Below are positions 18,966 through 29,226 of a stretch of 64,000 bases of DNA, in pieces. Below the pieces are notes generated by a model. It searched no databases and was not told the DNA's origin. It saw only the letters and a list, made by a program, of their open reading frames with translations. A program made the translations under genes and the position numbers. The DNA comes from Psychrobacter sp. Pi2-1 (lineage in GTDB: Bacteria; Pseudomonadota; Gammaproteobacteria; Pseudomonadales; Moraxellaceae): contig NZ_CAJHBO010000008.1 in NCBI RefSeq assembly GCF_904846645.1, positions 1 through 64,000 on the forward strand, given 5' to 3'. Position 1 is the first letter of the stretch; each line of letters begins with the position of its first letter.

Positions 18966-21226
18966 CCAATTCTACACGCTTATCTTCTGCTGATGTTGAT
19001 ACACTGTCCACAGAGTATTCTATGGTCGATGCTACAAAAACGGCAAGCTTTGAGCAGTTGGCTTTAGGTCAAAAAGTCTCAATTCGACCTGAGCGAAATG
19101 ACGCTAAATGGTATCGTAAATTATTTGCACTGCCAGCTTATTATTGGGTGTTAATTGCTCAAGTCGTTGTTGTGTTACCGCATGCCGCACATTTACCATT
19201 ATGGTTGATAGGATTTGCCGCCGTCAGTATCGCCACTCAATTGCCTCATATCAAAGCTAAATTCAAAAAACTATCGCACCTAAAGCGTATTTATCAAAGT
19301 GTACAAATGCTAGGCTTTCTGCTGGGGCTATTAGGTCTGTGGCTGACCTACAATACAGCATTTGGGCTTGATATGGGTGTGGCATTTTTAGTGTTATGCC
19401 TAGTTAGCAAACTGTGGGAGCTGTATAAGCGCCGTGATGCTTATGTAGTGTTGAATCTATCATTGTTCGTGCTTGCGGCATTGTTTTTGATGAACCAAGG
19501 TTTACTGACTACTTTAGAAGTGATCGTTGGCGCAGTCATTGTATTGCTAGCATTTATTGCGCTTAATGATGATAGCAATACTAGCGGTGATGGACGCTTG
19601 CGGACATTGGGTGTGTTAGGGGTTGGCGCCTTGCCATTATTGGTGGTGCTATTTTTGTTTTTTCCGAGACTGCCCCCACTGTGGTCTGTACAGCTCTCCG
19701 GTCAGCAAGCTACTACAGGTGTGTCTGATAGCATGTCTCCTGGTGATTTTGCTAATTTAGGACAGTCAACTGAGCTGGCCTTTCGGGTAGAGTTTGCTGA
19801 TGAGCGTCCACCGCAACAGCAGCTGTATTGGCGCGGTTTGGTATTTAGTGATTTCGATGGTGTCACATGGCGACCGGCTTCCCAAAAGGATCAATGGTCA
19901 TCGAGATTGCAAGCACCTGCATGGATTCAGAACGCCTTTGCTACTGTACCTGATGAATCAAGGGCGGCACCTGTCAATTACAAGGTTATCTTGGAACCCA
20001 CTCAGCAAAACTGGCTATTTGGTCTTGATTATCCGTTCTCTGAGCAGCCAGATATCAATACTACCTCTGGATTTACCTTATCAAAGGACCAACCTGTTAC
20101 GCAGCAGCTTCGCTATGATGTGTTGCAGTTTGCACAGATGCGTATTGATCCAGTTTTAACAGAGGCATCAAGACGTGAAAATCTTGCCTTGCCTAATGAA
20201 GGTAACTCTCAATCGCGCGCGCTTGCTAAGCAATTATTTGAACAGTCAGGTTCAGACCCTGTGCGCTACATAGCTGCTATTGAGCAATGGATTAATCGAA
20301 CAGAGTTTCGCTATACATTGTCGCCACCACGGCTCAATACCAATCGCATTGACGAATTTTTATTTGAAACCAAAGCAGGGTTTTGTGAGCATTATTCGTC
20401 AAGCTTTACCTTTATGCTACGCGCCGCTGGTATTCCTGCACGAGTAGTAGCCGGCTATCAAGGCGGTGAGCCGAGTCGCAATGGCAACGTGTGGGAAGTG
20501 CGGCAAATGGATGCACATGCATGGACTGAGGTTTGGCTTGAAGGTCAAGGCTGGGTACGTGTGGATCCGACAGCCTTTGTGGCGCCTGAGCGAGTAGAGC
20601 AAGGCATGAATACGATCACCCAGCAGCAAGGGGCAGCTATGTTTGGCAATGGTGCCAGTGCACAAATCAGCTATCAGCAGTATCAAGTGCTACAAATGCT
20701 ACGCCGACTATCAGACCAAGCGAGCTACTACTGGCAAAAAGACGTAGTTGGCTATGACCAAGACAAACAGGCCGACTCGCTACTCAAATGGTTCAATATC
20801 AGCTCAATCATGCAGCAAATCATTTGGTTAGCCACCAGTGCGGTTTCCGTTATGGCTATCTTAGTATTTGTCATTTGGTATCGCCGCCGCAAGCGTTGGT
20901 ATCCAGCAGACCTACCTCTTGCTCAGCTCTCAAAACGTGTTGCCAAACACGACAAATTATTAGCCCGCAATGATAATGAAGGGCAGCTAGCGTGGCTGGA
21001 ACGTTTGGCATCAGCTATTGATAGCCGTCAGGGTGACAATACCCAATCTGCTACGAGTCAGCTAACAGATAGTAGCGACCCAATCGTTATTCAAACAAAG
21101 CTTATTGAAATTAGACAAAACTACCGTCAGTTACGCTATGGACGACTGAGTACATTTGATAGTAGTCATAGCAAGTATCAAGAACGACTCAAACAACTTA
21201 AAAAAGATGTGCGCACATTGTTATAA
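18962..21226 (+). CDS. TgpA-like membrane transglutaminase
   Basis: About 754 residues. Architecture is as in Pseudomonas TgpA: N-terminal multi-helix membrane region (DUF3488, about 45-240), periplasmic transglutaminase core, one further membrane helix (about 620-640), then a cytoplasmic DUF4129-like tail. The catalytic triad is visible as C475 in GFCEHYSSSF, H519 in DAHAWTEVW and D535 in RVDPTA. I chose ATG at 18962 because it overlaps the DUF58 stop (ATGA); an in-frame ATG at 18935 lies deeper in the upstream gene. TgpA is essential in Pseudomonas; its substrate is not known. Confidence 0.92.
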   Translation: MTNSTRLSSADVDTLSTEYSMVDATKTASFEQLALGQKVSIRPERNDAKWYRKLFALPAYYWVLIAQVVVVLPHAAHLPLWLIGFAAVSIATQLPHIKAKFKKLSHLKRIYQSVQMLGFLLGLLGLWLTYNTAFGLDMGVAFLVLCLVSKLWELYKRRDAYVVLNLSLFVLAALFLMNQGLLTTLEVIVGAVIVLLAFIALNDDSNTSGDGRLRTLGVLGVGALPLLVVLFLFFPRLPPLWSVQLSGQQATTGVSDSMSPGDFANLGQSTELAFRVEFADERPPQQQLYWRGLVFSDFDGVTWRPASQKDQWSSRLQAPAWIQNAFATVPDESRAAPVNYKVILEPTQQNWLFGLDYPFSEQPDINTTSGFTLSKDQPVTQQLRYDVLQFAQMRIDPVLTEASRRENLALPNEGNSQSRALAKQLFEQSGSDPVRYIAAIEQWINRTEFRYTLSPPRLNTNRIDEFLFETKAGFCEHYSSSFTFMLRAAGIPARVVAGYQGGEPSRNGNVWEVRQMDAHAWTEVWLEGQGWVRVDPTAFVAPERVEQGMNTITQQQGAAMFGNGASAQISYQQYQVLQMLRRLSDQASYYWQKDVVGYDQDKQADSLLKWFNISSIMQQIIWLATSAVSVMAILVFVIWYRRRKRWYPADLPLAQLSKRVAKHDKLLARNDNEGQLAWLERLASAIDSRQGDNTQSATSQLTDSSDPIVIQTKLIEIRQNYRQLRYGRLSTFDSSHSKYQERLKQLKKDVRTLL

Positions 21227-21321
21227 AGGTTTTTGATCATAGTGCTATTAAGTTGCTAAGGTGTTTTGAGCTAATTAAAAAACAGATAAGCGAACCAGTG
21301 AATAAGTAGAGAGGCGGTTAT

Positions 21322-21609
21322 ATGGCGATATATGTAGATTTTGTACAGATAAAATTCAAAGGCCATAAGTGGTGTCATATGTTGGCGGATAGCTTGCAAG
21401 AGCTGCATGATTTTGCGGCATTTATTGATGTGGATGCACGCCTATTTCATCGTAACGCTAGCTATCCTCATTATGATATCACGGTTCAAATGCGTGAAAT
21501 CGCTATTGCACAAGGTGCTATTCCTGCCGATAGAAAAAAGATTATCGAGTGCGCAAAGAAATTAAAGGTAGAGTTGAGTGACCAGATAGAGCAATCTAGT
21601 CATTCTTGA
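21322..21609 (+). CDS. DUF4031 domain protein
   Basis: 95 residues. The pattern YVDFVQIKFKGHKWCHMLAD, then ELHDFA, and SYPHYDI followed by A-x-x-x-GA matches DUF4031, a small family of unknown function. No signal peptide or membrane segment is present. GAGAGGCGG ends shortly before the ATG and could act as ribosome site. It follows the TgpA gene in the same direction after 95 bases. Confidence 0.85.
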   Translation: MAIYVDFVQIKFKGHKWCHMLADSLQELHDFAAFIDVDARLFHRNASYPHYDITVQMREIAIAQGAIPADRKKIIECAKKLKVELSDQIEQSSHS

Positions 21610-21700
21610 TATGAGGGCTTTTCAAGTAAATAAGTAACACTTCCGCTCCATATTTCACTTATTTACTCGAATATATATTTATTCAACTATATCGAGCACA

Positions 21701-22219
21701 TTATTTTGCCGTTGATGCAGTACTGATAGCGTTAAGTGCTTTTGAGATGTTGGCAATCTCAGTATCGCAACCTTTGATATTGTGGCGTGTCTTGAGGTAG
21801 TCAGGGTTGTTGTATGACAGCCATACTTTTTTATCAGCATCTTCGCTAATTAAGATTTTCTGCGGCAAATCAATGGCAACGGTTTGCTGACAGTTCATTA
21901 ATGGCGTACCTGCTTTAGGGTTACCAAACATAACGACTTGCGTTGGTCTCAATGATAAGTCAGCACTCTGTGCATTTTTTTGATGATCGACTCGCGCAAA
22001 TACTTTCATACCCTTGCTTTCAATAACTGAGACCAGCTTGTCTGCGGTATCTTTGACGGAGTGATTGCTCTGTAAAGTTACCAAGCCTTTTTCAGCATTG
22101 ATAGAGGTTGTTGTGTCTGTCATAGCACCAGTACTCTTGGTTTTATCCAATAGCGTATCGATACTGGCACAAGAGCAAACGGCTACTGCTAGCGCAGCGA
22201 TAGAGACGATTTTAATCAT
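21701..22219 (-). CDS. DUF302 domain lipoprotein
   Basis: 172 residues. The signal peptide ends at VCSC, a lipobox with acylated Cys17. The DUF302 domain spans about 45-165, with HSVKDTADKLVSVIESKGMKVFARVDH near its start and VVMFGNPKAGTPLM in the middle, both classical for the family. Function of DUF302 is not established; the structure is a small alpha-beta dimer. Convergent with the DUF4031 gene; no strong terminator seen between them. Confidence 0.9.
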   Translation of the reverse strand: MIKIVSIAALAVAVCSCASIDTLLDKTKSTGAMTDTTTSINAEKGLVTLQSNHSVKDTADKLVSVIESKGMKVFARVDHQKNAQSADLSLRPTQVVMFGNPKAGTPLMNCQQTVAIDLPQKILISEDADKKVWLSYNNPDYLKTRHNIKGCDTEIANISKALNAISTASTAK

Positions 22220-22330
22220 AATGACACCTTTAAGTTGTCTGTAGTATGGTCAGTCCTAACTATAATGAGCAACATCAAATATTCATTGTGCGTAATCAGG
22301 TTTGCGATTGCAATACGTCTTAACAGAACG

Positions 22331-23251
22331 TTAAACCAAATGTTCTGCCAAATAATCTACGAGCAGCCTAATTTTTGGTGATAAATGACGGTTATGTGGA
22401 TAAATGGCCCAAATGCTTTCTTCGGGCTCTCTATAGTCATCAAGTAAACTGACCAACTCGCCGGACGCTAAATACTTTTGCACATAATAATCAGGCAGCT
22501 GTACGATACCCAGCCCTTTTAGTGCAGCATCGACCAGACTATAGCCGCTGTTATATTGCACCGTACCAGAGACACGCAGGTTCCTTTCTACGCTCGTTTG
22601 TTGGTTGTCCGTCTTACCATGAGTATTACTGTTCTCTTTTACTTTAGCAGTATCTATAAAGTGCCAGTAGTCACGAGTACCCAACAGGCAGTTATGTTGA
22701 CTTAAATCACTTAAATGATGTGGTATGCCGTGTTTTTTTAGATAAGAGGGCGCAGCGCAGACAAAATTAGTGCGCAAGCTAAGTTTCTTTGCCATCATCG
22801 TCGAGTCATGCAATTTGCCAATACGAATGGCTAAATCATAACCCCCTTCAATCAAGTCAATTTTCTGATTACTCAAAAAAGCAGTCACCTCGATATCGTG
22901 ATACTGCATCATAAAATCATTGATCAGTGGTAATAACTGCTGCTCACCATAAGTAACGGGCGCTGTTAGTTTTATCCTGCCTTGAGGTTTTGATTGTAAG
23001 TTGCTTACGGCTTGCTCAGCGGAATCCAAGCCATCGAGCACACTGCGGCAATGCTGATAGAATACACGGCCTTCTTCGGTTAGTGAGACCTTGCGCGTGG
23101 TTCGATATAGCAGCTTTATATTCAGTCGCTGCTCTAATGCACTGATCTGGCGGCTGACTTGCGCGGTCGAGATACCCAGCTCTTTTGCACCACGCGTAAA
23201 GCTCTCGTATTCTGCGACATAGACAAACTCACTAATCCCTTCCCAGCGCAT
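22331..23251 (-). CDS. LysR-type transcriptional regulator
   Basis: About 306 residues. The N-terminal winged helix-turn-helix (about 1-62) includes SFTRGAKELGISTAQVSRQIS and LLYRTTRKVSLTEEG. The C-terminal inducer-binding domain (about 90-300) is of the CrgA/AaeR-like subgroup (DSTMMAKKL, LGIVQLPDYYV). I chose ATG at 23251; a TTG four codons upstream is the alternative. It is divergent from the formaldehyde dehydrogenase gene with a shared ~290-base region that holds an inverted repeat, so regulation of that gene is plausible but unproven. Confidence 0.9.
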   Translation of the reverse strand: MRWEGISEFVYVAEYESFTRGAKELGISTAQVSRQISALEQRLNIKLLYRTTRKVSLTEEGRVFYQHCRSVLDGLDSAEQAVSNLQSKPQGRIKLTAPVTYGEQQLLPLINDFMMQYHDIEVTAFLSNQKIDLIEGGYDLAIRIGKLHDSTMMAKKLSLRTNFVCAAPSYLKKHGIPHHLSDLSQHNCLLGTRDYWHFIDTAKVKENSNTHGKTDNQQTSVERNLRVSGTVQYNSGYSLVDAALKGLGIVQLPDYYVQKYLASGELVSLLDDYREPEESIWAIYPHNRHLSPKIRLLVDYLAEHLV

Positions 23252-23365
23252 GATTATTACCAATATGTAAAAGATATTTGCAAATATAGCATATTGTTAT
23301 CCGCTCAGAAATAAATATAATGGTTGGTATCAATGTAAATAGATGGTGGTTTACTGTCATCGATG

Positions 23366-23388
23366 CTTGCCTATAGAGGGCAGGCAAG
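23366..23388. promoter_or_regulatory. Inverted repeat in the LysR/frmA intergenic region
   Basis: CTTGCCT (23366-23372) and AGGCAAG (23382-23388) form 7-bp arms around nine bases. It lies between the divergent LysR-type gene and frmA. It could be an operator; no known consensus is matched. Confidence 0.35.
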
Positions 23389-23459
23389 ATAAGCTCAATC
23401 TATCTCTATTTGTTTTAACTGTAGATATAGTGAACGCTAAAATCCATAATATGCACTAG

Positions 23460-24674
<1,215 letters not shown>

Positions 24675-24716
24675 TTAGCAACAATATTACTGTTTTAGAA
24701 ATGCTTTATTAAAAAT

Positions 24717-24752
24717 AAAAAGGCTGCTTCAATATTGAGGCAGCCTTTTTTA
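24717..24752. terminator. Bidirectional terminator after frmA
   Basis: AGGCTGCTTCAA pairs with TTGAGGCAGCCT (one G-U pair), flanked by an A-run and a T-run. It separates frmA from the convergent dehalogenase gene. Confidence 0.9.
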
Positions 24753-24788
24753 ATGTTATTTGCACACATAGCTTAAAGGTTAAATGTA

Positions 24789-25484
24789 TCAAGCACTTTT
24801 TTTGCTAATGATTAGATCCGCTAGTGTCGATAAATCTGATGCGGTCAAATTAGGAACTGGTACATTGGGCGCGTTCAGCATAGCATTATAGGGACGGGTC
24901 AAAAATGCACCGCGACAACCTGCTGCCTGCGCGCCTATGGTATCCCAGAGATGACAGGCGACAAGGCATAAATCTGACGTATCAACGGCTAGCGTATCAG
25001 CCACCAGTTGATAAGCATCAGGTGCTGGCTTGAACTTGCCAACAGTCTCAATACTAAAGTGCTGCTCAAAGAATTGGCTGAGACCTGCTTTTTCTAATGG
25101 CGTTGGGGACGCACTGCTTGCTGAATTGGTCAGCGTGACCAGTCGAAACCCTGCATCGCGCAAACGAGTCAGTGCTGGTGCAGCATCAGGATGCGCCGGC
25201 AACGCGCTCATTCTTTCTTTGAGCTCATTGATATCGTCGTCTGTCAAAGTCACTTGTCTGATATCAGCAACCATTCGCAACGCCCCAACGCCAAGCTCAC
25301 CAAAAGGTGTATAGAGGCCAGACAATGTCATAGTCTGCGAGTACAGTACCAGTTGAGCGAACCATTCTCTTAGTACTCTTTGCTTACCAAAGACGCGCGT
25401 GAATAAAGGCGTTAGCGTGTCGATATCGAGCAATGTTTCATTGACGTCAAACACAATAATCAAGGGAAAGCGTTCAGAAGACAT
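24789..25484 (-). CDS. Type II haloacid dehalogenase, HAD superfamily
   Basis: 231 residues. HAD motif I is FDVNETLLD with nucleophile Asp (about 13). Motif II is LTNSASS, motif III lysine is in GKFKPAPDAY, and motif IV reads VACHLWDTIGA. The VNETL and K-P-A-P-x-x-Y signature points to (S)-2-haloacid dehalogenase type enzymes, which hydrolyse 2-haloalkanoates to hydroxyacids; activity on another phospho- or halo-substrate cannot be excluded. It ends at the shared bidirectional terminator and lies just downstream of the DsbA-like gene on the same strand. Confidence 0.88.
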   Translation of the reverse strand: MSSERFPLIIVFDVNETLLDIDTLTPLFTRVFGKQRVLREWFAQLVLYSQTMTLSGLYTPFGELGVGALRMVADIRQVTLTDDDINELKERMSALPAHPDAAPALTRLRDAGFRLVTLTNSASSASPTPLEKAGLSQFFEQHFSIETVGKFKPAPDAYQLVADTLAVDTSDLCLVACHLWDTIGAQAAGCRGAFLTRPYNAMLNAPNVPVPNLTASDLSTLADLIISKKSA

Positions 25485-25528
25485 AAAGCATCCTTTTATA
25501 GAATGACATTTTTATAACGTCAGGTGGT

Positions 25529-26182
25529 TTACTCAGTCATGTTGGCCAATTGCTCTAAAATACTGATGTAGTTCTCGACCCCTTGAGCACCGCTGACCAG
25601 ATGACGCTCATTAAAGATAATCGCTGGTACACTTTGGATGCCTTGCTGTTGCCAATGCTGCTCTTCTGCTCGTACTTCTTTTGCAAAGAATTGACCTTCT
25701 AACACTGCTAATGATTCACTACGATCAAGCCCAGTCTCTGCTGCAATATCGGCAAGCACGTTGATATCGGAGATATCTCTGTTATTGGTGAAGTGCGCGG
25801 CAAACAAGGCTTGCTTTAGCTCATGCATACGGCCTTGTTGATCAGCGAAATGTAGCAGCTGATGCAAATTAAATGTGTTATGCATACGTGTGTCATCATT
25901 GAAATTAAATTCAAAGCCAACTTCCTGTCCAGCTTCAGTCATTCTGACTCGGCTAGCATCTGATTCTTGCTTAGTAGAGCCATACTTCTCGATGATGTGC
26001 TCACGTAGATTTTGACCTTCGCTTGGCATATTTGGGTTTAGCTCAAACGGATGCCAGTGGATAGTGTGAGCGGTATTGGTTTGCTCAAGTGCTGCTGCCA
26101 ATTGGCGATAACCGATAACGCACCAAGGGCAGACGACGTCTGAGACGATATCTATTCGGAGTGGTTTTTCTGATGTGCTCAT
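25529..26182 (-). CDS. DsbA-family oxidoreductase (FrnE-like)
   Basis: 217 residues. Thioredoxin-fold DsbA subfamily related to FrnE and 2-hydroxychromene-2-carboxylate isomerases. The active site CPWC is at about residues 19-22 (DVVCPWCVIG) and the cis-Pro loop is SVPAIIF. A helical insertion fills the centre. No signal peptide is present, so it acts in the cytoplasm. The pairing with a dehalogenase and a nearby nitroreductase suggests a redox or xenobiotic response group, but they are not all in one operon. Divergent from nfsB. Confidence 0.9.
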   Translation of the reverse strand: MSTSEKPLRIDIVSDVVCPWCVIGYRQLAAALEQTNTAHTIHWHPFELNPNMPSEGQNLREHIIEKYGSTKQESDASRVRMTEAGQEVGFEFNFNDDTRMHNTFNLHQLLHFADQQGRMHELKQALFAAHFTNNRDISDINVLADIAAETGLDRSESLAVLEGQFFAKEVRAEEQHWQQQGIQSVPAIIFNERHLVSGAQGVENYISILEQLANMTE

Positions 26183-26573
26183 ATTTCCTCACGGGTATTA
26201 TTATGTATGTTTTGTTTGGGATATATAGATAGTGGCATATCAGTTGGAATCAAGCAGATATACCTAGTTATCAGACAACTATAACTAGTTACCATATATC
26301 AAGTCAGTTCATACTAAGAGAATGACTAAGTGATTACAATGTAGTCTGCGCAGTCGGCGTCGCCAATTCGGTAGCGTAATTGTAACCATTACTAATAAGA
26401 AAGTAGGCGTTTTTGCAATACGCTGACTCAGTCATAACAAAACCTACGAATACTTAACCAAGCAGGCATGGTCATAAAATAGCTTTTTATTTAAAGTGGC
26501 TTCGTTGAAATGATAATTGAAAAAGAAAAATTCTAAGCAAGAATAAAAATTAATATCAATAATGGAGTCACAG
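26183..26573. other. Intergenic region between divergent FrnE-like gene and nfsB
   Basis: 391 bases without a gene. It contains an 8-bp-arm inverted repeat, CTAGTTAT (26264-26271) and ATAACTAG (26281-26288), with a 9-base spacer. A second imperfect dyad GTAATTGTAACCATTAC lies at about 26376-26392. Both might be regulator sites for the divergent genes; no consensus is recognised. Confidence 0.4.
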
Positions 26574-27230
26574 ATGAAAAATATCACTGAAGCAATGAAC
26601 TGGCGCTACAGCACAAAAGAGTTTGATACCAATAAGAAAATCTCAGCAGAAGATTTCCAAAGTCTAAAGGATATTTTGCGCCTCAGTCCTTCGAGTACCA
26701 ACATTCAGCCTTGGCATTTTGTCATTGCTGATGATGAAGCTGGTAAAGCCCGAATCGCAAAAGGCACGGAGGGCATGTACGAGTTCAACGATGCCAAAGT
26801 AAAAGGTGCCTCGCACGTCATTGTATTCTGTAGCCGTGTCTATGCAGATGATGAGTTTTTGGATGACATATTAGAAAAAGAAGATGCAGATGGTCGTTTT
26901 GCAGAGCCAAAATTTAAAGAGCAAATGCATCAGACGCGTAAAATGTTTTTGGACATTCGTCGTTATGAGCAAAAAGACGAGCCACATTGGTTGATAGAGC
27001 AATTGTATCTCAATATGGGCGCTTTGCTACTAGGGGCTGCGACTTTGGATATTGATGCGGTGCCAATGGAAGGGGCTGATTTAAAGGCACTTGATGAAGA
27101 GTTTGATTTACATAGCAAGGGCTATACTGCTGTGGCGGTCGTTTCGCTTGGTTATCGTAGTAAAGAGGACTTTAACGCTGAACTACCAAAATCACGCTTT
27201 GATGAAGAAACAATTATCACGAAGGCATAG
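26574..27230 (+). CDS. nfsB: Oxygen-insensitive NAD(P)H nitroreductase NfsB
   Basis: 218 residues, as E. coli NfsB (217). FMN-dependent two-electron reductase of nitroaromatics and quinones. Diagnostic parts are WRYSTKEFD, LSPSSTNIQPWHF near the FMN, DADGRFAEP, and the C-terminal PKSRF. I chose ATG at 26574 because TGGAG lies six bases upstream; an ATG at 26562 overlaps that ribosome site. Monocistronic, ending in a hairpin terminator. Confidence 0.94.
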   Translation: MKNITEAMNWRYSTKEFDTNKKISAEDFQSLKDILRLSPSSTNIQPWHFVIADDEAGKARIAKGTEGMYEFNDAKVKGASHVIVFCSRVYADDEFLDDILEKEDADGRFAEPKFKEQMHQTRKMFLDIRRYEQKDEPHWLIEQLYLNMGALLLGAATLDIDAVPMEGADLKALDEEFDLHSKGYTAVAVVSLGYRSKEDFNAELPKSRFDEETIITKA

Positions 27231-27303
27231 CCAGTTGTCAGCTAAGTAAATGACATTTTTGATAGACATATCTACTGAATACCATATGTAAAAAGTCTAT
27301 TTA

Positions 27304-27340
27304 AGAGCCTCATAAACTGACTGTTTATGGGGCTTTTTTT
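27304..27340 (+). terminator. Rho-independent terminator after nfsB
   Basis: AGCCTCATAAAC pairs with GTTTATGGGGCT (one mismatch) and is followed by seven T. The remaining spacer to 27563 is AT-rich, with no gene seen; it presumably holds the promoter of the molybdoenzyme operon. Confidence 0.85.
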
Positions 27341-27563
27341 CGAGACTTCCTTTGAAATAACGTTAAAAACTGAGGATAAAAAATATACCACCTATTAGCA
27401 GCGCTAACATTTCGATACTCTCGCAGATTAGAAACTACACTGGAATCCCTACAAAGTAAAAACAAAACAACTTTTTTCATACGTCATAATAAATTTATTG
27501 ACGCTGTCATTTTGACGCGTATTTCACCATTCCATTATATTCATCTGCCAGCGAGAAGCCAGC

Positions 27564-28235
27564 ATGTCTACTTTGACCTTAACAATCAACAAGCAAGATT
27601 ATCAGCTTGAAAATCTTGACGCTCGTACGACACTGCTCGACGTCTGTCGTCAGCACCTACAAATTACTGGACCCAAAAAAGGCTGCGACCATGGTCAATG
27701 CGGGGCTTGTACCATGCTCATCAATGGACGACGGGTTAATTCCTGTCTGACACTCGCTGTTATGCATGATGGTGATGACATCACAACAATTGAAGGCATC
27801 GGAATGCCAGAGTCGTTATCGGCATTGCAGCAAGCGTTTAAGGACAATGATGCTTTTCAGTGCGGGTATTGCACGCCTGGTCAGATTTGCTCAGCGACCG
27901 CATTGATAGAGGAAGTAAAGCAAAACTGGCCAAGCCATGTCAGCACAGACTTAAAAAATCCTGATGGTCGCCTTGTACAAGAAATCGCTGAGCGCATGAG
28001 CGGTAACATCTGTCGCTGCTCTGCTTATCCCAATATTATTAAAGCCATTTCACAAGTGCTTGAAAGTCAAATTTCAGAGAGTCAAGTATCAGAATCTAGT
28101 ACTCAAACAACAGACAACGCAGTGCAAAACTCAAGCGTGACAGGTATCTGGTCACCACCACCGAGCGAGGCGCAACTTGGTAAGACCTCAGCGAATACCA
28201 AGACAGCAACTGCTACAACAGGAGGCCGCTCATGA
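27564..28235 (+). CDS. Xanthine oxidase-family 2Fe-2S subunit (PaoA-type)
   Basis: 223 residues. Carries two [2Fe-2S] clusters: the ferredoxin-type CDHGQCGACTML with the fourth Cys in NSCLTL, and the helical-domain pair CGYCTPGQIC and CRCSAYPNI. These pass electrons from molybdopterin to FAD. Unlike E. coli PaoA it has no Tat signal, so the complex should be cytoplasmic. A Ser/Thr/Gln-rich tail of ~55 residues after the last cluster is unusual. Its stop overlaps the next start (ATGA). Confidence 0.93.
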   Translation: MSTLTLTINKQDYQLENLDARTTLLDVCRQHLQITGPKKGCDHGQCGACTMLINGRRVNSCLTLAVMHDGDDITTIEGIGMPESLSALQQAFKDNDAFQCGYCTPGQICSATALIEEVKQNWPSHVSTDLKNPDGRLVQEIAERMSGNICRCSAYPNIIKAISQVLESQISESQVSESSTQTTDNAVQNSSVTGIWSPPPSEAQLGKTSANTKTATATTGGRS

Positions 28236-29224
28236 AACGCTTTGAATACAGTCGTGCTGATGCACCAGAGCAAGCGGCAATATCTGCCAGTACTGAGGAT
28301 GCGTCTTTTATCGCAGGCGGTACCAACTTGTTAGACTTGATGAAATTAGAGATTGAAACGCCAATTAAATTGGTCGATATTACCCGTTTAGAATTAGAGC
28401 AAGTCGAAACCACTGCTGACGGTGGTTTGCGTATCGGTACGCTTGTGACCAATAGTGATTTGGCAGCGCATCCTGAGGTTATTGCCAATTATCCAGTATT
28501 ATCCCGAGCGATTTTGGCAGGAGCGACTGGTCAGTTGCGTAATAAAGCAACGACTGGCGGTAATTTCTTGCAGCGCACACGTTGTTATTATTTTTACCAG
28601 ACAGACAGCGCTTGCAACAAGCGTGAACCGGGAACAGGTTGTCCAGCTATCAATGGCGAGAACCGTACGCTGGCTATCCTAGGTACGAGCGACGCTTGTA
28701 TTGCTCAGCATCCATCTGACATGGCAGTGGCGATGCGCTTGCTGGATGCCACTATCGAGACAGTTAAAGCTGACGGATCGACTCGTTCTATCAATGTAAA
28801 AGACTTTTATTGCTTACCAAAAGATACGCCGCATATCGAAAACGTATTAGAGGCAGGCGAGTTAATCACTCATGTTGTATTACCTGCGCCTATCAAAGGT
28901 ATGCACACCTATGACAAAGTTCGCGATCGCGCCTCTTATGCATTTGCGCTTGTGTCCTGTGCTGCAGTGATAGACGCTAATGATAGCGGCAATCTGAAAA
29001 CGGTACGATTGGCATTTGGTGGTATCGGTACTGAACCATGGCGTAACGAAGCGGTTGAGGCACTGTTAACGGGTACCGATGGCAATAATGACGTTATCGC
29101 GCAGGCCGCTGATCTATTATTGCATGATGCCAAAGGTAATGGTCAGAACGACTTTAAAATACCGTTGACGCGTCGCCTACTAAAACAAGTTATTCAGCGC
29201 GCATTAGCGAGCGAGGGAGCATAA
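28232..29224 (+). CDS. Xanthine oxidase-family FAD-binding subunit with 4Fe-4S site (PaoB-type)
   Basis: 330 residues. FAD-binding PCMH-type fold: FIAGGTNLLDLMK binds FAD, ATTGGNFLQRTRC follows. The segment CYYF-x5-ACNKREPGTGCPA supplies the extra cysteines of the [4Fe-4S] cluster that distinguishes PaoB/YagS from plain xanthine dehydrogenase subunits. Overlaps paoA-type gene by four bases and is two bases from the large subunit, so a single transcript is expected. Confidence 0.93.
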   Translation: MKRFEYSRADAPEQAAISASTEDASFIAGGTNLLDLMKLEIETPIKLVDITRLELEQVETTADGGLRIGTLVTNSDLAAHPEVIANYPVLSRAILAGATGQLRNKATTGGNFLQRTRCYYFYQTDSACNKREPGTGCPAINGENRTLAILGTSDACIAQHPSDMAVAMRLLDATIETVKADGSTRSINVKDFYCLPKDTPHIENVLEAGELITHVVLPAPIKGMHTYDKVRDRASYAFALVSCAAVIDANDSGNLKTVRLAFGGIGTEPWRNEAVEALLTGTDGNNDVIAQAADLLLHDAKGNGQNDFKIPLTRRLLKQVIQRALASEGA

Positions 29225-29226
29225 TC

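Noticed and set aside
19794-20159. 121-codon plus-strand ORF inside the TgpA gene
   Set aside because: Overlaps the transglutaminase reading frame completely and shows no family features.
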